Counted from the stretch's first letter, positions 10,721 to 22,990 are shown. The stretch is DNA of 60,000 nucleotides from Owenia fusiformis (GCA_903813345.2 CAIIXF020000012.1:64001-124000), one strand, 5' to 3'. The notes: generated by a model from the sequence alone, not told the origin. Numbers and translations are program-made.

Positions 10721-10770
10721 TCTTATAAAGAAGTGAACATAAAGAAGTGAACGTGAACATAATACCATTA

Positions 10771-12110
10771 TTAAAGCTACTTTTTGAGGACCACTGAATA
10801 AATAAAGCATAACACCATCAATTAAAGTATCTTAGTGTGGACCACTAAATGAATAAAACAGAATACCATCAATTAAAGCTACTTCGCGTGGACCACTGAA
10901 TAAATAAAACAAAATACAATCAATTAAAGAAACTTCGTTTGGACCATTAAATAAATAACATAGTACCATCAATTAAAGCTACCTCATGTAGATCACTGAA
11001 TAAATTAAACATAATACCATCAATTATAGCTACTTCGTGTGGACCAATGAATAAATCAAATATAATACCATCAATTAAAGCTACTTCGTGTGGACCAATG
11101 AATAAATCAAATATAATACCATCAATTCAAGCTACTTCGTGTGGACCAATGAATAAATAAAACATAATACCATCAATTAAAGCTACTTCGTGTGGACCAA
11201 TGAATAAATAGAACATAATACCATCAATTAAAGCTACTTTGTGAGGACCAATGAATAAATAAAACATAATACAATCAATTAAAGAAACTTCGTTTGGACC
11301 ATTAAATAAATAACATAATACCATCAATTAAAGCTACCTCATGTAGACCACTGAATAAATCAAACATAATACCATCAATTATAGCTACTTCGTGTGGACC
11401 ACTAAATAAATCAAACATAATACCATCAATTAAAGCTACCTCATGTAGACCACTGAATAAATCAAACATAATACCATCAATTAAAGCTACTTTGTGTGGA
11501 CCAATGAATAAATAAAACATAATACAATCAATTAAAGAAACTTCGTTTGGACCATTAAATAAATAACATAATACCATCAATTAAAGCTACCTCATGTAGA
11601 CCACTGAATAAATCAAACATAATACCATCAATTATAGCTACTTCGTGTGGACCACTAAATAAATCAAACATAATACCATCAATTAAAGCTACCTCATGTA
11701 GACCACTGAATAAATCAAACATAATACCATCAATTAAAGCTACTTTGTGTGGACCAATGAATAAATAAAACATAATACAATCAATTAAAGAAACTTCGTT
11801 TGGACCATTAAATAAATAACATAATACCATCAATTAAAGCTACCTCATGTAGACCACTGAATAAATCAAACATAATACTTTCAATTAAAGCTACTTCGTG
11901 TAGACCACTGAATAAATCAAACATAATACCATCAATTAAAGCTACTTCGTGTGGACCAATGAATAAATCAAATATAATACCATCAATTAAAGCTACTTCG
12001 TGTGGACCAATGAATAAATAAAACATAATACCATCAATTAAAGCTACCTCATGTAGACCACTGAATAAATCAAACATAATACTATCAATTAAAGCTACTT
12101 TGTGTGAACC
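10771..12110 (+). repeat. 51-bp tandem array ending in the exon 3 splice site
   Basis: About 26 copies of a roughly 51-bp unit containing ACCATCAATTAAAGCTACTT, GTGTGGACCA and TGAATAAATAAAACATAAT. A higher-order period of 253 bp (five units) is visible from about 11302, repeated from 11555 and begun again at 11808. The last unit contains the acceptor AAAG|CT and about the first 16 coding bases of exon 3. On the minus strand the unit is open in a 17-residue period, which explains several spurious frames. Confidence 0.9.
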
Positions 12111-12268
12111 CCTAAAGTTAACAGCCGGTATAGCTGCTTCAAGTGATAGCACACATTGTGGGGCGGTAGTCAAGCTGAAATGTGTGAAAGGATACGAACC
12201 AACCAAAGCGATTAAGATGGCTTGTGAACCAACAGGAAAATGGAAAGGGACACGATTGAAATGCACGA
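12095..12268 (+). CDS. Exon 3: second sushi/CCP domain
   Basis: Starting after AATTAAAG, the exon reads (P)TLCEPLKLTAG ... VVKLKCVKGYEP ... MACEPTGKWKG ... KCT and ends before the donor GTAAGT. Four cysteines plus GKW and KGYEP match the CCP consensus well. Phase 1 at both ends fits exons 2 and 4. The acceptor has almost no polypyrimidine tract because it lies in the last unit of the 51-bp array, which is unusual. Confidence 0.75.
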
Positions 12269-14199
12269 GTAAGTAAACTTTAAGATCAAGAGCGAAATTA
12301 TCTGCTAGTGGGTTGGATAAGCCCGTTTCCTAAGTGACATCTATATTATTGAGTAGAGTGAATCTTTATTCTAAATATACTTAGGGACCCAGCCTGAATA
12401 TTTTTGTTTTTGAATATTGGAGAGTATTACGCGAGATTTTTTCATTTTCTTGTTGGAAAATATATTTATTTTATGATGTGGGGTGATATCTAGAGTTTGA
12501 GGCTTGCGAAAATAAGATATCCTCGTCTTTATACCCCCCACCCTATAATTTCAGGGGGGTCAGACGAAAATAAACTTTAATTCATAACTTTGGAAGTAAA
12601 TGAGATACAAACTTAATTTTTTCACCATAATTTATAGAATAACATCAGTAATGCAGAAAAAAATATATCAAACGATAATAATGCAAAATTTGCGTAATTT
12701 AACCCTTAAACCGCCATAAAAACTATTAAATAACGGAATGATAATAAACAACTTTTACTGTAATTGCCTTCATATGAAGTTATAACTTATGAAATAATTC
12801 CTAAAAATGCATCTATATATGTATATTAGATGTGCAAAATATTAAAAGTGTATCTTACATAACGACTGTGAAAAATATTTCTCCCCTTACCCTAAAATTG
12901 AAGGGAGGGGGTCAAAAGAAAATAAACTTTAATTCATAACTTTGGAAGTATATAAGATACAAACTTAATTTTTTCATTAAAATTTACAAAATAATAGCAG
13001 TAATGGAGAAAAAAATATTTTGAACAAAAATAAGCTAATTTGCATAATTTAACCCTTAAACCGCCATAAAAACTATTAAATGACAAAATGATAATATACG
13101 ACATTTACTGTAATTACCTTCATATGAAGTTATAACTGATGAAATAATTCCTAAAAATGCATCCATATATGTATAATAGATGTGAAAAATATTAAAAGTG
13201 CATCTTATATATAGATTGTGAAAAAATTTCTCCCCCTACCCAGATATTTCAGGGGGGTCAACTGAAAATGGACTTTAATTTATAACTTTGGAAGTATATG
13301 AGGTATAAACTTCTTTGTTCACCAAAATTTATGTAATAACATCAGTAACTAAGAAAAAACATTTTTGATATGCAAATGAGCTAATTTGCATAATTCAACC
13401 CTTATACAGTCATAAAAACCGTTAAATGACAAAACGATAAAATACGACATTTATTTTAATCGACCTCTCATGAAGTTATAACTTATGAAATAATTCATAT
13501 AGTTGCATTTATATATGTATAACAGATGTGCAAAATATTAAAAGTGTATCTTACATAACGACTGTGAAAAAAATTCTCCCCCTACCCAGATATTTGAGGG
13601 GGGGGGTCAAAATGAAAATGGACTTTAATTCATAACTTTGGAAGTACAGTATATGAGGTACAAACTTAATTTTTCACCAATATTTATGTTATATCATCAG
13701 TAATTCAGAAAAAATATTTTTTGATATGCAAATAAGCTAATTTGCATAATTTAACCCTTATAAAGTAATAAAAACCGTTAAATGACGAAGTGATAAAATA
13801 TGGCATTTACTTTAATTGACTTCTTATGAAGTTATAACTTCGAGAAAAAATTTACAACAGATATGCACAATATAGTGAGGTTATTTTATATAATGAGTGT
13901 GAAAAGAATCTTACACCCTACCTTAATAATTTTGAGGGCTCGGGGGGGGGGGGGTTAAGGAAAATAATAGACTTTAACTCATAACTTTGAAATAATTTAA
14001 GAAAGAGCTTATATTTCTTCGCTGAAAATTGATAAATCACATCAATAATGAAACGAATATTACATGGGGACAATACTATATTTCAACTAATTTGCATAAT
14101 TTAAGCTTCAAACAGTCATGAGAATCATGATTATAAGGCAAAGTGGTTCTATACTGAAATTGACTTCACATGAAGTAAGGACTTTGACAATATATCCTT

Positions 14200-14975
14200 T
14201 CTTAATACTAGCATTTAAATGGAAAAATGAAATCAACAATTATGAAGCTATTTTTCCCAACTATTTCAATGCCCATGGAGATTTTCATAGATATAATACT
14301 AGAGGCAAATCAAACTTCACCCTTCCTAAAGCAAAACTGAAAATTATGGCAAAAACAATAGCCTTTAGTGGTTACTCCATATGGAACAATCTCCCAGAAG
14401 AAATAAAAAAGTCAAATTCCATTTCTTTTCTTAAATCAAAACTGAAAAAGCATATTCTCTTAGCTTATTAATCATTAGTTGACTATATCATTTCTTGTTT
14501 CCTCAGTAAGAAGGGTAGGCTCTCAAGGGAGGTACATGGGCCAACCTGGGGGCTGCTCCAAACTACTTAAGATCTAAAATAATAATTCTGACCATACCAA
14601 CCTTGGGGAAGGTAAAATAATAACTAATATTTTATAAGAATCACACTTTTAACGATTATTTGCGTCAATGCGGTAGCCTGGTATCTTTCAATAATAATTA
14701 ATGAAGCTACACATTCATAAAATTTCCCCATGGCATATGGCACCTTCTTGGCTTCAAATGAAACGAGCATCATGGATCCCCCATACCTTTATTTATTATA
14801 ATCTAACTTTTGTGATTACATTCCGGTTTGATTCGTTGACAACATAATGATATACTTCATGATTTAACTACTATATGTACGGGTATTTAAGCATCACCTG
14901 TGGTGCCACCTATTATTAATAATATGTGAACACATAATGATTAAATGTATGAATAAATTGAGTTGAATTGAACTT
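14200..14975 (+). mobile_element. CR1-like LINE 3' fragment inside the foldback element
   Basis: The frame from 14118 includes HRYNTRGKSNF, AFSGYSIWNNLPEEI and SFLKSKLKKHIL, the conserved end of CR1/Jockey-type reverse transcriptases. A 3' tail TTGAGTTGAATTGAA occurs near 14957. The fragment is 5' truncated. It occupies the spacer between the foldback arms, so it inserted there or was captured. Confidence 0.75.
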
Positions 14976-15149
14976 GCAATGTTTCAGAATAACCCTTAAA
15001 AAGGTAACCATAACAATTCTAAAGTTTATTGAACCATATTCAGAGTCACTGTGGGGACTGGTGTCATATTCTAGGTTTTAGGTACCTGATGCAGTGAAAA
15101 TGTCATCATATATGTTTGGGTTAATCCACTTATTCCCGTCCACACTCAC

Positions 15150-15240
15150 TTTCCTTTGAGCCGCATGAACATGCAGCAAAACATTCTGTACCTGCAGTGG
15201 CACATGAGCAAGTGGTTTAACATATTGCTTTGTCCTTGTA
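15150..15240 (-). pseudogene. Cysteine-rich coding remnant
   Basis: On the minus strand a short open stretch reads TTCSCATAGTECFAACSCG and then a stop. The CxC spacing resembles Cys-rich tails of mobile-element proteins, such as the one at 28133-28431. It is too short to classify. Confidence 0.35.
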
Positions 15241-15527
15241 TCGTTTGCATGTGCAAAATGACTTTGGGATTTTTGTTATATCAAGTTTCGGTTTTTTGGT
15301 CATTTTAATGGTCTCAAGAGTAATATGAACCACTTGACATCCAAATCTATTCCCTGGCTCTGGAATCTCAAAAAGTGGTTTGTCAGCATTCATTGAAATG
15401 TATAATTGTTATAAACCAAAAATGCATCCATAGTTAGTGGTAATGCTCTAATATCATTTTGGATGCTGCAAACAAGTGTAATACATCCAATGATAGTTTG
15501 TTTTTATATTGAAATATAAACAAAAAT

Positions 15528-15748
15528 AACGCAACTCCCCTAGACCAGAGATCGTGCCCATGTGGACAGTCAATGGAGACAGAAACTCACTTTAAAGTAG
15601 AATGTCATATGTTTGAAAATGAACGATTAAGTCTGTTTGCTTAAATGACTGATATCCATAGTGACTTTTACATGTATACAAGTCTAGGAAAATATTGTAT
15701 AATAATGAATGAAAAAAACTGTTCAAAGGACACTTGGAAAATGTATGA
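15528..15748 (+). pseudogene. LINE C-terminal zinc-knuckle remnant
   Basis: One frame reads RSCPCGQSMETETHFKVECH and, after an in-frame stop, continues to SDFYMYTSLGKY. A CxC...HF...C knuckle after the reverse transcriptase is common in invertebrate LINEs. The frame is broken, so this is a relic within the foldback spacer. Confidence 0.6.
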
Positions 15749-17334
15749 TAAATATGTTAGTCAAAAGGCGTGAAATAATTACATGCGATGGTCTCTAATA
15801 GGTCAGCATCGACTAGGAATTGTTTTAATTCATGTATGTATCTTAATGTAACATCTTTAGTGTGTAAGACTTTAATTAATAAATTTACTACTACTACTAG
15901 TCTAGTATAATATTGTTTCCATGTAATATTTGTTTCATTCTTGATGTGATTTCTCAATATTCTGGCGAAGAAATACATGTATAAGCTCTTTCTTATATGA
16001 TTTCAAAGTTATGAATCAAAGTTTATTATTTTCTTTTAACTTCCCCCAACCCTAAAATATTAGGGTTGGGTGTGAGATTTTTTCACACTCATTATATACA
16101 ATACCCTTTTTATATTGTGCATACCCGTTGTAAATGTATTTCTAGGAATTATTTCACAAGTTATAACTTCATAGAAGTCAATTAAAGTAAATTTCGTATT
16201 TCATCACTTTGTCATTTAACGTTTTTTATGACTGTATAAGGTTTAAATTATGCAAATTAGCTTATTTTCATATCAAGATATTTCTTCCGAATTACTGACG
16301 TTATAGAATAAATTTTGGTGAAAGAATTAAGTTTGTACCTCATATACTTCAAAAGTTATGAATTAAAGTCCATTTCCATTTGACCCCCCTCAAATATCTG
16401 GGTAGGGGGACAATTTTTTTTTAGCGTCGTTATGTAAGATACACTTTTAATATTTTGCACATCTGTTATACATATATAGATGCATTTTTAGGAATTACTT
16501 TATTTGTTAAAACTTCATGAGAGGTCAATTAGAGTAAATGTCGTATTTTATCGCATCGTCATTTAACAGTTTTTATGACTGTATAAGGGTTAAATTATGC
16601 AAATTAGCTTATTTGCGTAACAAAAATATTTTTTCTGAATTACTGATGTTATTACATAAACTTTGGTGAAAAAATTAAGTTTGTACCTCATATACTTTTA
16701 AAATTATGAATTAAAGTCCATTTTTATTTGACCCCCTCCCCTCAAAAATCTGGATAGGGGGAGAATTTTTTTCACAGTCTTTATGTAAGATACACTTCTA
16801 ATATTTTGCACATTTATTATACATATATAGATGCATTTTTAGGAATTATTTCATAAGTTATAACTTCATATGAAGGCAATAACAGTAAATGTGATATAAC
16901 ATAATTTCGTCATTTACTAGTTTTTATGGCAGTTTAAGGGTTAAATTATGCAAATTAGCTTTTTTTCATTCAAAATATTTTTTTCTTCATTACTGATGTT
17001 ATTTCATAAATTTTGGTGAAAAAATTAAGTTTGTATCTCATATACTTCCAAAGTTATGAATTAAAGTCTATTTTCTTCTGACCCCCCTAAAATTATAGGG
17101 CGGGGGGTATAAAGATGAAGATATCTTATTTTCGCAAGTCTCAAACTCTAGATATCACCCCACATCAAAAAAATTACTTATTTTCCAACAAGAACTGAAA
17201 AAATCTCGCGTAATACTTTCCAATATCCATTTTCACTTTCTAGCTGTTTCTCAGAACTTGGGTCCCTGAGTAATAGGGAATTCGAAGTGACCAGACGTAC
17301 ATCAGCAGTGGTAAGCATATTTTGATTTACATGC

Positions 17335-17555
17335 CCGAGCAAGGGGCTAAAATAAAAGGCTTTGAGGGCCTAGAGATATAAAAGGCTTTGAGGGCCAAGA
17401 TATATAAATGCCCGAGCAAGGGGTTAAAAATAAAAGGCTTTGAGGGCCTAGAGATATAAAAGGCTTTGAGGGCCTAGAGATATAAATGCCCGAGCAAGGG
17501 GCTAAAATAAAAAGGCTTTGAGGGCATAGATATATATGCCCGAGCAAGGGGCTAT
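17335..17555 (+). repeat. Short tandem repeat, about 27-bp units
   Basis: AAAGGCTTTGAGGGCC and ATGCCCGAGCAAGGGGCTA alternate several times just outside the right end of the foldback element. Nothing else is recognised from here to about 18340. Confidence 0.8.
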
Positions 17556-18350
17556 TAAATATAACTATGAGACAATATAAGAGAAGTTTTCTGAGAGGCA
17601 AATGTTTGAGAGAAACAAAGAAAAATAGAACATTGATGACATGAAAAATCTTGGTAGCATGGCCATATAATGAAGACTGGAAATTCAACATGATAAATTA
17701 CACAGTGAAATTAGAGGTCATTATACAGTACATTATAGTACAGTGTGACGAAAATAGTTACAGGTATAATCTGGTAATTAGGCAATTGAATGAAAACTGG
17801 GGACTACTCAATAGAAAGTAGGTTGAATTGTTTTGACATGGCTGGATAACCAATGCAAGTGATTGGTTCTGCAATGGTCTCCATTCCATGGACCCTCTTG
17901 TAAACTAATGTGAAAATGACTTGAGTTTGTAACATTTGAAACTAGAAAAATCTGATAAACAATTGGCTTCTCTTGACATCTAAAGTCCGGGAGCACTGAT
18001 CTCTTAGTGGTTTTAACCACGTGGACTTCGGATGTGAGAGTTGTCTCTCCACAGTAGGAGGCAATTGGCAATTGAGGCTAATTACTCATGTTAGGGGACT
18101 AATTTTTTCCCCACCAGTAATTCATGAATGGAACATTGAGGTCAATTTTAGGTTTTATTAGCTTCATATTTACATCATGGAAAACCATAAGCCTTTTTCT
18201 ACAAGAACTACTGGGAGAGATTGCTCTCAAATCCGATGTCCACATTAGTTTTTTTTTGTTAATTTTGTATTCAAGATTTGAGGATTGGGAATAGTAATAA
18301 TTAACAAATCACATTGTTCGGGATGTAAATAAACCGTAAAGGGTAAAATT

Positions 18351-18696
18351 AAATATGTATTTCACCCAATCCTTTAACATGAAATCTACTTGAATGTATG
18401 GATGTCACTAAGAAACATGGATTTCCTAAGTGACATCTACATTATTGAGTAGAGTGAATGTTTATTCTAAATAGGGAATTCGAGGGAGGTAGTCATTAGC
18501 GAATGGAATGGATAATATTTTACATATCATGAAATTGGGAAATGATTAAAAATAAGTTACCCTCCCACCCAACCCATTTCCTGAGGCTGTACAATCTGTA
18601 CATTCTGGTGTGTTTCACTTAAATATGTATTTCACCCAATCCTTTAACATGAAATCTACTTGAATGCATGGATGACACTTAGGAAACATAGACTTC
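18351..18696 (+). repeat. Direct duplication holding the foldback empty site
   Basis: AAATATGTATTTCACCCAAT and the following 75 bases occur at 18351 and again at 18621. Between them, 18423-18483 matches both flanks of the foldback element. GGATGTCACTAAG and CTTAGTGACATC-like words also form a small inverted repeat here. Confidence 0.7.
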
Positions 18697-18892
18697 CATG
18701 TGCATAATCCGTATTATTAGAAAAAGTGCATACAATAAAAAAAGAACAGGGTTGCGGTATACATTTAAAATATACACAGAAACGCAGATAAGCCCTTAGC
18801 TGACAAATATATGTTCTTTTCGTTATGCTTGCGGATGCTTGGCATCTAAATTGAGCTAGCTCTCTCATCAGCATTGTCCGTTGGATATCCAC
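18656..18892 (-). pseudogene. Tyrosine-recombinase N-terminal fragment
   Basis: The minus-strand frame reads ELAQFRCQASASITKRTY then ICQLRAYLRFCVYF. This resembles the SAM-like core-binding domain of tyrosine recombinases in DIRS or Crypton-type elements. The catalytic domain is absent, so it is a fragment. The assignment rests on remembered family patterns only. Confidence 0.4.
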
Positions 18893-19233
18893 GCCTGTAA
18901 AATATGATTAAATGCCATAAGTGACATATGTGATAAAACATCAGTCGCTATATCAATTCATGTTAAACGTTGTATCATAGCTGCATGTGCTATTGCTTTG
19001 ATTAAACACAAGAGAGTGCTTTGCTACGACTTTAACGTTCCTACCTGCCTTTAAACTCATTCGGTCAGTTTGTCATGTTGGTACCAACTTTTACATTCTT
19101 CGATGATTTGAACACCACTATAGCAAGAGCGGTCGACATTTAAGCGCTACCTGCTGTACGCACTACTCTGCCCCTGATGGTAAAGGGATGGTCAACAAAC
19201 CCTCGGTGAACGTATTAGCAATTGTCAAATAAG

Positions 19234-21120
19234 TCATTGGTTAATGTTGTCTTCTTGTGCCCGTTTGTCATTTCTCCTCAACCAGAGCCAGCGTGAGGCT
19301 TCCTCTGCTGCAGATCCAACTGCTTTGTTTGCTTTCTTAAGCCATGGGGGTGGGAGTCCTACATTCTTAAACATTCGGTTTAGAGAGCAACCTACTTCAA
19401 CGGGATAGTAATGAACTTTCCACCCTTTGGCCTCTATCTCCTCAACCAGATCTTGGTACTTAGCGCTTTTGAGTTGGTGTGCTACCTCAATGCGATCTTC
19501 CCAAGGTACTGTAAGTTCTATCATAACAGCAATTCGTTTATCATCTGAGAATAAAATCATATATCTGGTCTTTGGTTTGTTGTTGTAATACATCTGGGAA
19601 ATGTGAGTCTTTGGTGTAGATCTACTCTCAGCTCTCAGTCCTTTGCTTGTTGTAAGATGCCAAATCTTCCTCGAGAGGTGTGCCTGCTATCGCTAGGCAA
19701 AACCTTTCCTCTAGGATTTGCGTTTGCACCCACAAAATGTTTTAATAAGGGTTGCAACACATCTTTTTCATGATTCGTGATTGATCCACCAAGTGAGAAA
19801 TCTTTTGAAGAACTTTGTCATGTCGCCATGTGTACCTTCCCTCTGAAAGTGCAGTCTTGCACGAGCTCAGGATGTGTTGGATGTTACTTCTCTGAGCTCC
19901 AAAGTGGATACATGACGCATCTTCAATAAGTCCCCAGGTAGTGAGATTGGCAGGAGATGGTAAAAGATCAGACATTGCTCATAATAAAAAGCTGATATTG
20001 CCTTGCTCTATATCCCATATGTCTTTCCACGAGAGTTGTCGGTCGAGTGTAGACTCCCAGTGGGTCCACGCACCTTGTTTGACTAATTGTGTTAACCTAA
20101 CCTATCTACCCTCTTCCTCTGATTGCCTTATCTGCTGTACTACGGGCTTCTAGTCTCTGTGTTGGCATCTTTCAACCTGGAGGTGCCATAGTTTCCAGGG
20201 CCCATCCTGCCTTTGCAAACTAGACCTACTAGGTCCTTATGCCGGGGTTGGCCTTAAGCAATACCTATTGCCTGCTGAGGATTCCATCCCCTCCCGCTCG
20301 ATATTGTTTGTCCTTTTAAGAGCGTAGAGTGGTTACTGCTCTCACTTTGGCCGCCTTGTACTCTTCAAGTACTGAATTGGGAGACTAAGCTTTTGAGATT
20401 AACTGAATAGAATACCTCTGCTGAATGAAGGTGGTACACCTAGCCATTTCCTAAGGAACCTTGACGACACTCTCTCCATTTGTTCATAAAGCAGAAACGG
20501 CCATTGTAGTCTTGAGATAATTCCATGCTGGAACGCCCATGCCTTGAACTTGCCCTGGAGCTGGCATTTGTCAATCACTGTGGTCAATCAATCAATCTTG
20601 AGTTCACACACAACATTGTTCGTATTGTTGATGTCGTTCAAGGAATCATCATAGTGTTTCCAAAGACATTTAATGGCTGTTCACTGACAGTAGGAATTCT
20701 TTCTCCCTGGATATTGAATGTTTGTTGCTACCTTCCCCTTGATGATAACGAGGCTTCTGGATTTGGCCGGTTTGATCTTCATTCTTTTTATCAAGCCCCT
20801 GTAAGACCCATCTTGTTCAAGTCATGGTTGGTGTCATGACTGTAATGTCATCCATAAATGCTCGACAGGGAGGATGGCGTTCTCCTGAGTCTGTAACTGG
20901 GCCTCTACATTCTTTCTCTGCTGCAATGAGGATGACATTCATGGCTGCCACAAACAGCACCACTGAGACTGTGCCCTTCTCTAGTCCTTGCCATTTGGTG
21001 GTAAAGTCTTCTACTATAAACCGCATCTTAAGAGTGTCAAAATGATGCATTAGGAGACTGATGACTTCATCTGGGACACAGTGGGTCAGTACTGCTTTTA
21101 TGAGCTGGTCAAGTGGTATG
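19234..21120 (-). pseudogene. Decayed non-LTR reverse transcriptase
   Basis: Broken minus-strand frames occur in protein order from high to low coordinates. They are: LFVAAMNVILIAAEKECRG and AFMDDITVMTPTM (RT core, with MDD as the catalytic pair); LQWPFLLYEQME and SSRFLRKWLGVPPSF; TWRHDKVLQKISHLV; and VEVGCSLNRMFKNVG with SRWLWLRRNDKR. This matches a multicopy reverse transcriptase common in marine invertebrates. Frameshifts and stops between pieces make it a relic. A Penelope-like element cuts its 5' side. Confidence 0.7.
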
Positions 21121-22600
21121 AATCATAATTTCATATTGCAAAGTTATTTAATGACCCGATTTATTCAAAAGTTAAATGTATTTCAACGTGGGATTTTTCT
21201 ACACTTTCCACATCAATTCCTCATGACTTAAGTTAAAAGATGAAATATTTGGAATCATTAAAAAGATAATGACGGGTAGTAAATTTAAATATGTTAACTA
21301 ATTCAAATAGGGCTTTCTTTTCTAGTGAACAATATGATAAGTATATTTCTTTCACTGTAGTACAATTCTGTGAGTTGTTAGGCTTTCTTATTGATAATAT
21401 ATTTGTTAAGTTTGGAAATACAATTTTACGTCAGAATGTAAGTATACCAATGGGTACAGATTGTGCTCCCCTTTTAGCAGACCTTTTTCTATTCTCGTAT
21501 GAGTATAAATCTTTACAAAGGATGATGAAAGATAAAAGTAAATTTCATATTGCAAAGTTATTTAATAAGGTATATATATATATTGATGACTTGTTAAGTT
21601 TAGACAACCCAAAATTTAAAGACTTTGTAGGTGAGATATATCCTGCTGAGCTAGAATTGAAAAAGACTAATGAATCTGATATGAGTGCACCTTGTCTTGA
21701 TCTTCTTATTAACATTGAACGAGACAACAGTATATATTGTAAATTATATGACAAAAGAGATGACTTTAATTTTGACATTGTTAATGTTCCACATTTGGAT
21801 AGTAATATTCCACTTAACCCAGCATATGGGGTTTATGTATCCCAGCTTATTAGATATAGCAGGGCGTGTTCGAAATATCTAGATTTCAAATCAAGACACC
21901 ATATTTTAGTGATCAAGCTGTTAGGTCAAGGTTATACTTGTAAAAACTTAAGAAATACTTTCTGGGCTTAATGCTGAAAAATACAAGTCATTAATTTTGA
22001 AATTTCAAGTTTTACCACTTGAGATGCTGAAGGATGTAGGAATGATATAATAAATTGGCAATGAACTCACAATTGTTTCACTTGGCGCCTTTTGAGGTGG
22101 ATCCCGGCTATGGCATTAATGGTTGAGAAATAGGGATCGAAACCAGCCATAGTTTTCTCCTGATGACCATTGTGAATTATTGTGTTTATGGATTATGGTG
22201 ACGGCTTTGCGAACGGATGTTGACCCTTTGAATTGCTTATGGACTTCGAGACTGGATTTTATCTATCCCACATCATTTGAGACCGAATACTCTATCTTTT
22301 ATGAGTACTGGTATGTACAACTATTTTTGATGTTATGAGTATTGGCTATAAATTTTCTCAATTTTTCTTCAACATGTATTGTAATGACTTCAGTATGAAT
22401 GAAATGTCCCTTGGTGTTCTGGTCCTGGATTGTGATATTGGTTCTCGATTGGAGGGGGAGGGGGATGTTAGACAATGTTTCTTTTCACGTTAGATCATGG
22501 TTTTGGGATATAAAGGGTTTACACTTAGAGTTTGCTTTTCTTGTTGGGTTTCTTTAAAGTTTTTAGTCACCCTACCCATTTGGCATCTGTGTTTATATAT
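21115..22600 (+). mobile_element. Penelope-like element, partial
   Basis: The body holds a reverse transcriptase frame (21291-21971) and about 600 bases of 3' non-coding DNA. A second copy of the 3' part lies inverted at about 35549-35870, which supports its being mobile and helps place the right end near 22600. No GIY-YIG endonuclease was recognised. It appears inserted in the minus-strand relic that flanks it on both sides. Confidence 0.65.
21291..21971 (+). CDS. Penelope-like reverse transcriptase, partial
   Basis: The frame has 226 codons. It carries VSIPMGTDCAPLLADLFL (motif with the invariant MGT and Pro-Leu), then YIYIDDLLSLDNPKF, the catalytic YIDD, and then a C-terminal stretch ending NLRNTFWA. 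The pattern MGTxxAPLLAxLxL with YIDD is that of Penelope-like reverse transcriptases. The N-terminal fingers are missing, so it is probably non-functional. Confidence 0.65.
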   Translation: MLTNSNRAFFSSEQYDKYISFTVVQFCELLGFLIDNIFVKFGNTILRQNVSIPMGTDCAPLLADLFLFSYEYKSLQRMMKDKSKFHIAKLFNKVYIYIDDLLSLDNPKFKDFVGEIYPAELELKKTNESDMSAPCLDLLINIERDNSIYCKLYDKRDDFNFDIVNVPHLDSNIPLNPAYGVYVSQLIRYSRACSKYLDFKSRHHILVIKLLGQGYTCKNLRNTFWA

Positions 22601-22990
22601 TCATCTTGCCCTTGTGTATGGTTATTCCTCGGATGTTCTTGAAAAGTCCACCACAACTGTCACATCTTGCCCTTGGCTCTACTTGTGTGTCAGGTGTTGT
22701 AATCGTTTTCCTTCTCGTTGTCCGGGTCACATTGCTTTACTCAGTTTCCGCCAAATCTGTCTGATTTGGTGGACCATCCTCCCAAAGTCTCCTCCCACCT
22801 GGGGGTGTTTTCCTTTAGTTTAAGTTGTAGCAATTTCATTTAGGTGTCGGGGAGCTGGCCCTAACACATTGTTTGCTGTCTCTGCAGCTGTCACTGCTCG
22901 TTCGCAGACGTCATAGGGACTTTTCCCTCGGTCAGCCACGATGCAGCCATATTACGATCTGTAAAAGGGCTCAAGGCATCAGCTGTTACA
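22600..22990 (-). pseudogene. Zinc-finger remnant, 5' part of the interrupted element
   Basis: Minus-strand reading gives VASWLTEGKVPYDVCERAV near 22920 and RARCDSCGGLFKN followed by GITIHKGKM near 22610-22680. The latter is a C2H2-like finger of the type found at the N-terminus of some LINE proteins. With the RT at 19234-21120 it may be one element split by the Penelope insertion. This link is inferred. Confidence 0.4.

Larger units (their letters stand above)
12378..17272. mobile_element. 4.9-kb foldback element with arms of about 350-bp units
   Basis: The two ends are inverted: TACTTAGGGACCCA at 12378 and the complement of TACTCAGGGACCCA ending at 17272. The left arm has about five + strand units of about 350 bp, marked by the ACTTTAATTCATAACTTTGG word near 12573, 12925, 13271, 13621 and 13971. 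The right arm has about four units in reverse near 16003, 16353, 16703 and 17053. A direct ATA flanks the element (12375-12377, 17273-17275). A similar unoccupied sequence at about 18423-18483 lacks the insert and has one ATA. No transposase was recognised. It lies in intron 3. Confidence 0.85.

Noticed and set aside
10771-12110. CRISPR-like array
   Set aside because: The repeats are contiguous units without unique spacers, in a eukaryotic intron.
11127-12266. Series of minus-strand frames with a 17-residue repeat (ALIDGIMFDLFSGLHEV-like)
   Set aside because: They are produced by the 51-bp tandem array, whose unit is a multiple of three on that strand, and they overlap the + strand CCP exon. 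No start context or domain supports them.
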